The notes under the pieces were generated by a model that had not been told where the DNA came from, ran no database searches, and saw nothing but the letters and a program-made list of their open reading frames with translations. From Nageia nagi (Eukaryota; Pinophyta), in the NCBI GenBank assembly GCA_050084985.1, contig JBITNC010000002.1:16864001-16928000 (forward strand): 64,000 nt of DNA, written 5' to 3'. Both the position numbers and the translations under genes were made by a program. This document shows, in pieces, positions 47,642 to 56,168 of the stretch. Within the stretch, counting starts at the first letter, position 1. Each line of letters begins with the position of its first letter.

Positions 47642-48117
47642 TGATAGAATTGAACTATAACATGAACAATCCTAAACTACCAATATCACATGAAAATTCT
47701 CAATTCGCATCTAACTATCACACAAAATAATCTCCAAAGATAACATAAAATGTAAGTGGTTCTTCCAACAAGGAGTACATCCATTAACTAAATCTCTCTT
47801 CTTAACAAATATGAACTCTTACAATCCTCCTACTCTTTTCTCCTGACCACTATCCTATAGCATAACTTTACTCCATAATTGGTGTGTAATCACAAAGAAG
47901 GAGCCTTCTATTTATAGGCCAAAATCCCTCTTTGGATCACCTTTTTATCCAATGTACAAAAGCATGACATGCATATCTTTTTACCCAAGGGGCATGTCAG
48001 TTACATTATTATATTCACTTAAATACTTTAGATATCAAATGATACCCTTAAGTATTAGTGAATTTACATAGAAGATTATTACATAACCTTTACAATAATG
48101 CATTATACATTCCAACA
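47642..48117 (-). repeat. B2 5' LTR (right)
   Basis: TGATAGAATTGAAC to CATTCCAACA in plus-strand view; aligned to 44570-45067 with about 6 % substitutions and one deletion of about 22 bp. Confidence 0.85.
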
Positions 48118-48122
48118 AATTA

Positions 48123-48930
48123 TCCATGGTTAAGTTGGAGAAATATTTTCTTTGTGTGGGGAAGGGAATTTTTTTGTTTCCAATTAAAATTATATACAAG
48201 ATGGATAGTACTATATTATTTAAACTTGAAAATGTTCAAGTGTTTTTCTATGTTACCTTGAAATAGGCTTCTAGTCTCTATAATTGTTGATAAAATGTTT
48301 GTGATTTTATAATGTCATTAGTGGTCCATTTTTGCATATTATGAGATGAAAAATCCATCTCATTGTAATAAAACAAAAGACATCATTGGATTGGAAGGTA
48401 TATGTATACTTTTATTGATAAACTTTAATCATTGTAACTTGTAAAGAAATGATTGTTCAATTTCAACTCTATGAATTAATTATGAAGAAGCTCATAATGA
48501 AAAATTCAATCTACTAAAGAATTGAGAGTAACCTTGCATTATATTATGAGTATTTCTGGGTCAAGTATTGGTTGGAAGGAGTATATGATTAGATACAAAC
48601 CTTAACAATTGAAAGAAGCATGTAGAACATGTGCTAAAACTTTGACATATATCATCATATATGTACTAAATTTGGTAATTTAAAAATGATTTGTTGCAGG
48701 AAGTTGAATTTCTATTTATCAAGGATAATAAACAACACAACAAAAGATTACAAAATTGACTGTTAAGGTTTTGTCATACTATTATCTGAGTTATAGAGAA
48801 GAAAAATCATTAATATCTTTGTTTGGTCATCATAGACCATCCATGCAGCTCACAACTTTTTGTTCTTGAGATTTTTGGGATCCTTTCTATTATTGAGCAA
48901 CAACACTCTATTGAAACAGGAAATTAACAT
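48123..48930. other. Intergenic DNA between B2 and the CACTA element
   Basis: AT-rich sequence continuing across the B2 insertion. I see no gene, repeat or element end here. Confidence 0.5.
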
Positions 48931-49204
48931 CACTACTACATTTAAGGGGTTTTGCATCATCCAATACATCAAACCCTAGTGTATTTTTTTCTTTTTTTAG
49001 TCATCGAGTTTACACCTAACTTGATGCTAAGGGGAGCATCAAACAATTTATCATTTTAGGCATCATCATTTTTTTTATGAAACATCAACTGATGCATCTT
49101 ATATTGGATGCACATTGCATCATCTTTTAATGCTAAATGCGTAAAGTAAATTGACTCTTAAAACGTCAATATCTAGATGTGATTTGGATCAATAGGGTGA
49201 ATCT

Positions 49205-50000
49205 TAAAATGTCAAAATTATAGGAATGAGGAAGATTTCTTGTTTGCATTATGCATATTATCAAACATTTCACATGTCTTCCTTCCACAATTTGCATATA
49301 TGTCTAACACGACACTCATAACCACAACATCCAATAAAAAATTGATTTTAAAGAGTCTTTGATGTATGTATAAACCCTTTTACAAATCTCTCAGTTTGGT
49401 GCATGCTTTGAGGATGTTGAGAAAGGTGAATTCATTTGGTTAGACTATTTTTGGTGTTTATTACATTTGGTGAAATAATTTCAATGCCTGTTGAAGAAAA
49501 TCCATATCTTTGGTAACCTGAAATTATCATATTCCATGAGAAGATGTGTAACATCCAATAAAAAATTGATTTTAAAGAGTCTTTGATGTATGTATAAACC
49601 CTTTTACAAATCTCTCAGTTTGGTGCATGCTTTGAGGATGTTGAGAAAGGTGAATTCATTTGGTTAGACTATTTTTGGTGTTTATTACATTTGGTGAAAT
49701 AATTTCAATGCCTGTTGAAGAAAATCCATATCTTTGGTAACCTGAAATTATCATATTCCATGAGAAGATGTGTTGTTAGGTCATATAGTCAAAAACTTCA
49801 TGGGCATCCACCAAACTTCAACATGCCTTCAACATGTCTTCAACTCTTATAGACCTACATGGCAAAAAAAAACCTCCAACATGTCTTCAACTCCTACACA
49901 CCTGCATCACCAAAAATGCCTTTAACATATTTTTAGCTCCTACAGACCTACATCCCCAAAAATGCCCTTATAAAGGGAAAGGTCCTTCATTAATTCATAA
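49205..50000 (-). pseudogene. PPR-gene fragment inside the CACTA element
   Basis: From 50000 down the minus strand reads as a decayed plant PLS-class PPR gene. A diverged N-terminal part is followed by SLVDAHEVFDYM, then FSWNMIISGYQRYG, LQQALKLFHQM (after a 1-base shift), PNEFTFLNILKAC, IHQRLFKINFLLDVVV, LDIYANCG and MFDNMHNAN. Stops and shifts interrupt it. The part from SWNM to LLDV is present twice because of a 224-bp tandem duplication (49326-49549 and 49550-49773). It is an acquired host fragment, not a working PPR protein. Confidence 0.78.
49326..49773. repeat. Perfect 224-bp tandem duplication
   Basis: 49326-49549 and 49550-49773 appear identical over all 224 bases, beginning aacatccaataaaaaattg and ending gagaagatgtgt. 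It lies inside the CACTA element, within the PPR-derived segment. Identity implies a very recent event, or an assembly artefact. Confidence 0.85.
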
Positions 50001-50264
50001 ATGACATCATTCTCACCATTAAAAATTGACCGTCGATCAATGGAATGCATTGACAGTCAATAATGGATCATGCCATGATCCGTGTGCATGATTCATGCCT
50101 TTTTTTCCATTCCATGTATCATTTGTGAACTAATGCGTCAAAAAATTGGTTTTATATAGATTGACATAGACATGCCAAAAAATGATAAATATTATGTCAT
50201 GGCATCAAAATACAATTTTATGTCTTATGGGATGACACAAAATCGCTAAAATGTAGTAGTGCAT

Positions 50265-50534
50265 CCATAACTTGAAAGATATCCTCTTCACATTAGATTC
50301 ACTCTCTACAATCAAAATTATACATTAAGAGAGAGAGAAATAGATGGCCATAAGACCATGTTTTTTTATTTTGAAGGCAATGATATTTTATTGCTTTCCT
50401 TTTCACAATCGTACAATCTCATCAATTACCCATCAAAATGATAATCTCTACATCCATATGAATATCATTTTCACATAATCTTGTCAAAATGGGTAATTGA
50501 AGCACACATTGCACTTTTATTTTTACTACAAATA
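50265..50534. other. Intergenic DNA next to the CACTA element
   Basis: No gene recognised. A short imperfect inverted similarity (caattacccat near 50425 and gggtaattg near 50491) is present. Confidence 0.4.
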
Positions 50535-50645
50535 CATATACACACTACTCTTTATGCTCTTCAACTCTTGCAGACCTGCATCGCCAACAATGCCCTTCCA
50601 AAGGGCAAGCTCCTTCATTAACTCATCAATTGCAATGAACTTATA
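50535..50645 (-). pseudogene. Short PPR N-terminal-like fragment
   Basis: The reverse strand (IDELMKELALWKGIVGDAGL) matches, at nucleotide level, the segment at about 49860-49990 inside the CACTA element (cttcaactcctacagacctg and ccttcattaactcatcaat are shared). It is therefore a second copy of the source-gene start, outside the transposon. It may belong to the locus from which the fragment was copied, or be another decayed copy. Confidence 0.45.
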
Positions 50646-50695
50646 TTTGACTCATTCATAAATAATTGAAAATGAGATATAAGGTATAAACATTT

Positions 50696-51340
50696 ACTAA
50701 ACAGTAGTTAAAAATGGTTTTGCATCAAAATTTGTGGTTGTGAGTGCCTTGAGAGACATGTATACAACATGTGGAAGAATACAGAAGGCCCAATAAATAC
50801 TTGATAAGATGCATGATAAAAGTACAAATTCATGGATTACAATGATCACAAGATATGCACAAAATAGATATGTTGAAAAGGCACTTAATTTGTTTGACAA
50901 AATGCAATCTCATGGACTGCAATAATTGTAAGTTATGCACAGAATGAGTTTTTTGAGAAATACCAAACTCTTGCAACCTTTTCCAGCATTCTTCTAGAAT
51001 GTGCCACCATGGGAACTCCATATGAAGGTATGGAAAACCATCAAATTGTAGTTGAAAATTGTTTTACATAGAATGTTGTGTTTGTGAGTGCCTTGATAAA
51101 CATGTATGCAACATGTGAAAGAATACACAAGGCTCGAGAATTATTTGAAAAGTTACATGATGCAAATCAAATCTCATGGAATTCGATGATTACCTTTGTA
51201 TGTGTTCTACTTGCATGCAGCCATGTAGGTCTAGTGGATGAGGGTTGTAAATATTTTAATAGCAAGACTAACACTTATTGCATAATTCTTGACCATGCAG
51301 GTTATTTTAAAGGAAATAGAAAACAATTAGTCAATAATAT
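50696..51340 (+). pseudogene. PPR pseudogene (PLS class)
   Basis: Plus-strand islands: FVVVSALRDMYTTCGRIQKA, ILDKMHDKST, ITRYAQNRYVEKALNLFDKM, a frameshift, FVSALINMYATCERIHKARE, LFEKLHDANQISWNSMI, then TFVCVLLACSHVGLVDEGCK. These are successive S, L and P type repeats. The ACSHVGLVDEG block normally leads into the E domain, but here it falls directly after SWNSMI, so an internal segment is missing. Several stops occur. PPR proteins process organellar transcripts; this copy cannot be functional. Confidence 0.8.
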
Positions 51341-51639
51341 ATGTTCGAGATGCCCTTACAAGTCCCAATACTTTAGTATGAAGAGAGCAAAGCAACTCTT
51401 AATTTTACTTTTCTCTTTTCTTTATCATTTTCTGTAGTCATTTTATTTGAATTCATTCTATTATATTTGCATTGGCCATATGGGCCCAAATTCTATGTAG
51501 TAATTTCTTTATAGGTTGATGTAGATTTTGCATTGTCCATGAAGGAAAGCACAATAATTTTTTAGATGGAATAGACAAGGAACACCCTCTTCCTCTTTAT
51601 CCCATGGATAAAAACTGTTTTCAGTCCACTGTCCAATGT

Positions 51640-51995
51640 TTAGGGAATGTGAATCGTCCATCATGTTTTGTGCATATCCGATCATTGAATTCCATGAAAC
51701 TATCTACATCATGCATCATGTCAAACAATTCATGATCCCTTTCAAGGTCTCTGTTTATGCATATCGTGTGATCATTGCATTCCATGAAATTGTGTTTGCA
51801 AAATGCATCTTGTCAAGCAATTCAACAATCCTTTTAATGTATCCATTTTGTGCATATTCTGCAATCATTGCATTCCATGAAATTATGTTTGTATCATACA
51901 TCTTATCAAACAATTTACATACCTTCAAAACGCTTCCACATTTTACATACATATCAACCAAGGTATTCACAACCACAACATCTAACAAAAATCTT
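51640..51995 (-). pseudogene. PPR pseudogene fragment, opposite strand
   Basis: The minus strand reads LDVVVVNTLVDMYVKCGSVL, LFDKMYDTNIISWNAMI, AEYAQNGYIKRIVELLDKMH and FANTISWNAMITRYA in one open frame (51988-51755). More decayed repeats continue to about 51640 (SWNSMI then GYAQN after a shift). It faces the plus-strand PPR pseudogene at 50696-51340, so the two are tail to tail. Confidence 0.8.
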
Positions 51996-52700
51996 ATTTT
52001 AACATACCCATTTCATAAAATTACAATTGCTGATGAATATCATTAAAAAAAACTTAGAAATATATAAACCATATATCATTTACATGACATTCCATATCAA
52101 TATCAAGCCTTGGTAAATGGGAGTCCAGACTCCCTCAAGATCAATACCCCAAGCCTGCCCAACAGTACTTCCTACCCTACGCCAAGGTCCTCATACCTAC
52201 ACTAAGAACCCAATGGAAATCCGGACCGGTGGTTTAGAAGGTTCAAAGTTGAAACTTGGGAACTCTAAGGGAAACCTCAAGAGCCCCACCTACGGTCCCC
52301 AACTGCTAGAGGTGTCACGAGTTCGAACCTGTATGGACATCACCATGGGTTTAGTAAACTAGTCTTTTCACCTGCCACGTACCTACTGCATCCCCTGGGT
52401 TTAGCTAGGGTTGGTACTCTTACCAAATGTCTCAAAGGGATTAGGTCAGAAGTTGGTGACAAACTCCCCGTACAATTTTACTCTTTTCTTAAAAAAAATT
52501 CTAAATTACGTGGACTCGACACGTGGAAGGCGGTATAATTATCTGGATCATGGTGAATTAGGAAAGCGGATTTGGGTTACGGTGGTGTCACCATCAAATA
52601 CAGAAATTAATTAAACTTGTTGTGCGGTAAACGAGAGAGTCAAAACACCCGCAGAGTTTGTCGCAGGCATGTGTTACGTAAAAATTATTAACTGAGATCG
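51996..52700. other. Cyclin gene upstream region, distal part
   Basis: A moderately GC-richer stretch (52110-52450) contains a tRNA B-box-like string (gagttcgaacctg) without a convincing A box, so it may be an old tRNA-derived SINE but is not called as one. ACGT-core elements follow at 52507-52525. No coding sequence recognised. Confidence 0.45.
52520..52525 (+). promoter_or_regulatory. G-box (CACGTG) upstream of the cyclin gene
   Basis: gaCACGTGgaa, a perfect G-box, about 530 bases before the start codon, with a second ACGT core (ttACGTgg) 12 bases upstream. G-boxes bind bZIP and bHLH factors in plants. Use in this gene is inferred from position only. Confidence 0.4.
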
Positions 52701-52783
52701 GAATACTTAGCGAGCCGCCAAGTTGGAGGGAAGAGAAGTTGGTTAGCGGAGCCCTCGTGGGGAGGAAAACGAGGTCCGCCAGA

Positions 52784-52809
52784 TTTGGCGGAGGGAGGGA
52801 ATTTGGCGG
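52784..52809 (+). promoter_or_regulatory. Paired E2F-like sites upstream of the cyclin gene
   Basis: TTTGGCGG occurs twice, at 52784-52791 and 52802-52809, 18 bases apart. Both fit the plant E2F consensus WTTSSCSS. The second is embedded in AATTTGGCGGAAAATGGG. They lie about 245-270 bases before the start codon, where E2F sites of cell-cycle genes are often found. Two in-phase copies make chance less likely, though this tract is GC-rich. Confidence 0.55.
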
Positions 52810-53051
52810 AAAATGGGAGATTTGGTAAGGACCACCGGCTATCTGTAGACCCTGTACGCCGTGCTGGTCGGTATACTCTCTCCTGAGAGATTGTGACTCC
52901 TTTTGGAGAAAGGAAATAAAAAAGGTTCCTTTGGTTTAATTCATGGGAATAGTTGTCGAGGAGGGAAGAAAGAGAGAAAGAGATTAAGGAAGGGGAATGG
53001 CGGGGATGGAGGGGATGAAGGTCTTCTCCTTTTGCTGTTTTTGGGTGTGAG

Positions 53052-54716
53052 ATGAATCGGGCAATGGCATCCAGTTTAGACTGCATTACGAATCGACCCA
53101 GAATGGAAACCTGGGAATCCCTCCTCTTTGATGCCCAGAGCAGCCATGGTTTGGATTATTCCCAGAACAGTGGGTTTTCATCTCTGTTATTGTTGGCTGC
53201 CGATGATGAAGAATCTCTGCGCGTTTTGGTTGAGAAGGAGAAGGATTACATGCCCAAGGAGGGCTACATGGAGCTCTATCGGGCTCGTGCCCTGAACTTG
53301 GATGCCCGTCGTGATGCTGTCTTCTGGATTCTCAAGGTAGTTAAAAAAAGCATTTTCGTTAGTTTTTGTTTGGTTTGGTTTGATAGAGGGGGGAATTTGG
53401 CTGATGGAATTTCATTTGAAGGTGAACTCGTTTTATGGATTTGGGTCCCTGACGGCATATCTGGCTGTGAATTATATGGATCGATTCCTGTCAATGCATA
53501 AAACTGTGGTAAGTAAGGGGGTGGTGGTGTTGTTGTTTGAATCCGTGTGTGGCTCTTTGTTGGTAAAGATTTTGCTTTCTTTTTGGGTACAAAGGGGAAA
53601 TTATGTAAGTGGTTGAGCGCCATTGCAGAAAGGTACCAATGCTTGGATGTTTCAGCTTCTCTCAGTGGCGTGCCTGTCTCTCGCGGCTAAAATGGCGAAC
53701 ACCCACATCCCCCTTCTTTTAGACTTGCAGGTAAAACCAGTACGTTCGATCATATTCGTAATCCGATGATAGATTGTAAGCGTACTGATTATTATCTGGT
53801 AAATGTGCGTAATGGGTTTATTTTTTTTCGTTCTGGTGTGTAGATAGAGGATGCGAGATTCATATTCGATGCGCAGACCATTCAGAGAATGGAGCTTCTG
53901 ATCCTGAGTACATTGCAATGGAGAATGCGTTCCGTTACGCCGTTTTCTTACGTTGATTACTTCGTATCCAAGGCTGCCGAAACCAATAATGCCCATCAGA
54001 GAACTCTGACACTTAGAGCCGTGGAGCTCATTCACAGCTCAGTCAACGGTATCATTTTTTCCGAAAATCCAGTATAACAAGCACTTGGGCACCAGCATTG
54101 ATACATTCTTAGGCCAAATTTGTGAAATATAGAATACTGCATGGTTTTCGAACGGTATTATGGTATTAATACAATGTTGGTGCAGCAGAGCTGGATTTGT
54201 TGGAGTACCGGCCATCAATTATAGCTGCAGCAGCTGTTCTCTGTGCGGCCGATGAAATCATGCCTCTGCAGGCACTCCACTTGAAAAGGGCTCTTCCGTC
54301 TTGCAGCAATGTGGACAAAGTAAGCTTCACTACCTTAGATATCTTAAAGACATATATCTAAAAACGTCCAGAGCCATCAATCCTATGATAGATTGATTAT
54401 TAATACAACAGATGTCAAAAAAAGTGTTGTTTGATGATGTTAACCAGGTTTTACTTTGCAGGAGGGAATGTTTGGCTGTTACAATCTGATCCAAGACATT
54501 ACTGTGGAGAATTCATTCACGCCAATGAAGAAAGTTTCAGGATCAGGAGGATCCCTATCAACTACCAATTCTCCAAGTGTAGTGGGCGCAGAAGCATGTT
54601 TCAGTGAAAAGACAACATCTAGTTTAAGCCTAACCGTAGAGCAATATGCCAAGAAAAGAAAGTTGAACCATTTCTGCAACCGCGCAATGTGGGTCTCTGA
54701 AGCACAGCCTTGCTGA
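53052..54716 (+). CDS. CYCD: D-type cyclin, six exons, 354 residues
   Basis: Exons: 53052-53336, 53422-53508, 53629-53730, 53844-54048, 54189-54319 and 54462-54716. All five introns (85-142 bp) are GT-AG and the joined frame is open. D cyclins bind CDKA and drive G1-to-S entry by phosphorylating Rb. The cyclin box (residues about 60-195) contains RRDAVFWILKVNSFYGFG, YLAVNYMDRFLS and LLSVACLSLAAKM; the cyclin C domain begins at RMELLILSTLQWRMRSVTPF. A Ser/Thr-rich tail covers about 288-330. Length and exon number fit plant CYCD genes. Oddities: the N-terminal LxCxE motif reads LDCIT; AAKMANT replaces the usual AAKMEET; TNAW replaces GKAW, so the Lys and Glu that contact the CDK appear to be Asn. 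Intron 4 ends cagcag, so exon 5 could begin 3 bases earlier. An alternative start is at 53064. The D subclass was not determined. Confidence 0.92.
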
Positions 54717-54836
54717 CTGACAAAGCTGCGCTCTTTTCTGCTCTGATAGGTGGTGGGTTTCTGGGCTGGGTTTTTTTAGGGTTTTTGGCTTGCGTTCTCT
54801 TTACCTTTCATCTGTAAAAAAAAAAAAAAATTGTGG
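54717..54836 (+). other. Probable cyclin 3' untranslated region
   Basis: GT-rich and T-rich sequence after the stop (ggtggtgggtttctgggctg, then gttttttta and ggtttttgg), ending in a run of 14 A at about 54817-54830. No canonical AATAAA was found, but plant polyadenylation signals are loose. The end of the transcript is not determined. Confidence 0.4.
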
Positions 54837-55689
54837 GTCTTATAAAATTAAGGCGCCACGGCCTGTCTGGGCCTGGCCTTTTCTCTTTTAAAAACAAGGT
54901 TTCCATTCCCATTCTCAGACATCAATTAAGACGCGACAAATTGGCATATAGTAGCAAAGGCCCAAGATCGAGATCATCCATATTTTTAATTGGTCTATAT
55001 CATAGTTTTCTCTTTCCTTTTGAGATTTCCTTTCCAGATCTCCACTACATTCGAAGGTGGTCTAACCCATATTGTGGGGTTCTGGGTCACTTTCGGGTTT
55101 TGTCGCATTTATTACTGTAGAATAAGTCCTGGATTGCCTTTGAACGGTCCATGCCAAAAATTAGACATTCTCTCTTCCAGCGGGGCCTCTCCTGCTCTGT
55201 AATTTCTTAGGAAGTTGGCAAACTCTTCCCAAGGTGGCATTAATTTTGCATGCTTAATCAAACGTACTTCATACGGAGGTCCTTCGGCGGTCCCCTCCGA
55301 TCATGATGGGGGAAAACAAGATTTGACCATCTTACGAGGCAGATCTATATAACGATCGGTTTGTGGGTATAAAGAGAACTCTGCTTAAACACTAGAAAAG
55401 GAGTCGTCATTTAGATGATGTGTTCTTCACGTGAGTCTTTTCTTTTTATATAAAATGAGTATATACTTTTGAGGTTTATTTTAATAACTAGATCATCTAT
55501 TCATTAAAGTAAATGTTTTGTTTTATTTGTTTATTTGAAGATAAGATCTTCATTGTCTTTTCTTTGAGATTTATCTGAAAAGGGATTAAATGTTGTGTTG
55601 TTTGTGGGTACGGAAGTCACTATCCCTTATGTCTTTACCTTTCAAAGAAAAGGAGTGGCTGATTTGCAATTTAGTACGAAAACAAAATG
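54837..55689. other. Intergenic DNA downstream of the cyclin
   Basis: Moderate-GC sequence to about 55350, then AT-rich. Overlapping open frames of 95 and 70 codons (54833-55202) match nothing I know. Confidence 0.45.
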
Positions 55690-55964
55690 AGCACTCATAT
55701 GTGGTCGTGGATTATTTTGTGCCACTTGTAAGTTGTCTCATGGTGGGCTTCTAGGGATGCAAAAACAATAGTGCTATCCGTAGACACTTCCTTCAAGTTC
55801 GAAACTTGGTTTGGGAAGGGTTTGTTCCAAAGATGAAGAGGGAGAAAGACAATTTTGCTCAATCTAGTTACATCTGCTTTAGGGTCAAAGTGAGTTGTGT
55901 TCAAAGATGTAGACCATGGCCCTTCTTTAAAAGATGAAATATTGCATGTTTTTTTAGATTTCAA
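55690..55964 (-). pseudogene. LINE ORF1-like (DUF4283) remnant
   Basis: The 89-codon minus-strand frame reads ISSFKEGPWSTSLNTTHFDP and, later, FLPLHLWNKPFPNQVSNL. This resembles the DUF4283 domain found in ORF1 of plant L1 LINEs, where EGPW, DFDP, and LPLHFWN in the middle are typical. The characteristic VWVR before LPL is changed (KIVF). No zinc knuckle or reverse transcriptase follows, so it is a fragment. Confidence 0.5.
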
Positions 55965-56168
55965 GATGATTATGAAGTTTTTTTTTTAAATTTTTTTAAG
56001 AGGAGTTCATAAATGATGAAGTGTTTAGACCTTCAAGTTGTAGATATCGATTTTTTAGTTTTTTTTAGATTGGTTGATTTCAATCAAAGTTTAGTCAAAC
56101 AAAGGTTACAATAAAGTGAAATAAATTGGTTCAAATATGAAGTAAAGTTAGAACCAATAGAGCTAGAC

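Larger units (their letters stand above)
44570..48117 (-). mobile_element. Element B2: internally deleted Copia retrotransposon
   Basis: The LTRs 44570-45067 and 47642-48117 belong to family B, with a perfect target duplication, aatta, at 44565-44569 and 48118-48122. The interior is only 2.6 kb. On the minus strand it holds a leader (47641 to about 46650), then jumps to the RNase H end of pol (46640 down to 45887) and the 3' UTR. Compared with B1, gag, protease, integrase and nearly all of reverse transcriptase are missing. Intact ends and target duplication mean the deletion left a mobilisable-looking shell. Whether it moved in this form or was deleted afterwards cannot be told from one copy. 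The right LTR lacks about 22 bases (ctcatgacatggagtgtagg region) present in the left. Confidence 0.88.
48931..50261. mobile_element. Non-autonomous CACTA transposon with captured PPR fragment
   Basis: The left end begins CACTACTACATTT at 48931; the right end, read on the other strand from 50261, begins with the same 13 bases. The terminal inverted repeats agree at 27 of 32 positions. The trinucleotide cat flanks both ends (48928-48930, 50262-50264), the 3-bp target duplication expected of CACTA/En-Spm elements. Subterminal regions are rich in GCATC/GATGC motifs (48945-49135), as in this superfamily. At 1331 bp it has no transposase. Most of its interior (49205-50000) is PPR-gene sequence, so it is a Pack-type CACTA element. 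Confidence 0.82.

Noticed and set aside
50696-51437. A working PPR gene
   Set aside because: Stops, a frameshift and a missing internal segment interrupt the PPR repeats; no start with a targeting peptide is visible.
52210-52335. tRNA-like B box (gagttcgaacctg), possible tRNA gene or SINE
   Set aside because: The only A-box-like string lies about 90 bases upstream, no cloverleaf can be drawn, and no poly(A) or target duplication was seen.
52688-53086. 132-codon minus-strand open frame over the cyclin promoter
   Set aside because: Antisense to the 5' region, Ser/Pro-rich from GC-rich promoter sequence; no family match.
54817-54830. Poly(A) tail of a retroposed cyclin copy
   Set aside because: The gene retains five canonical introns and has no flanking duplication, so it is not a processed copy; the A-run is a genomic homopolymer.
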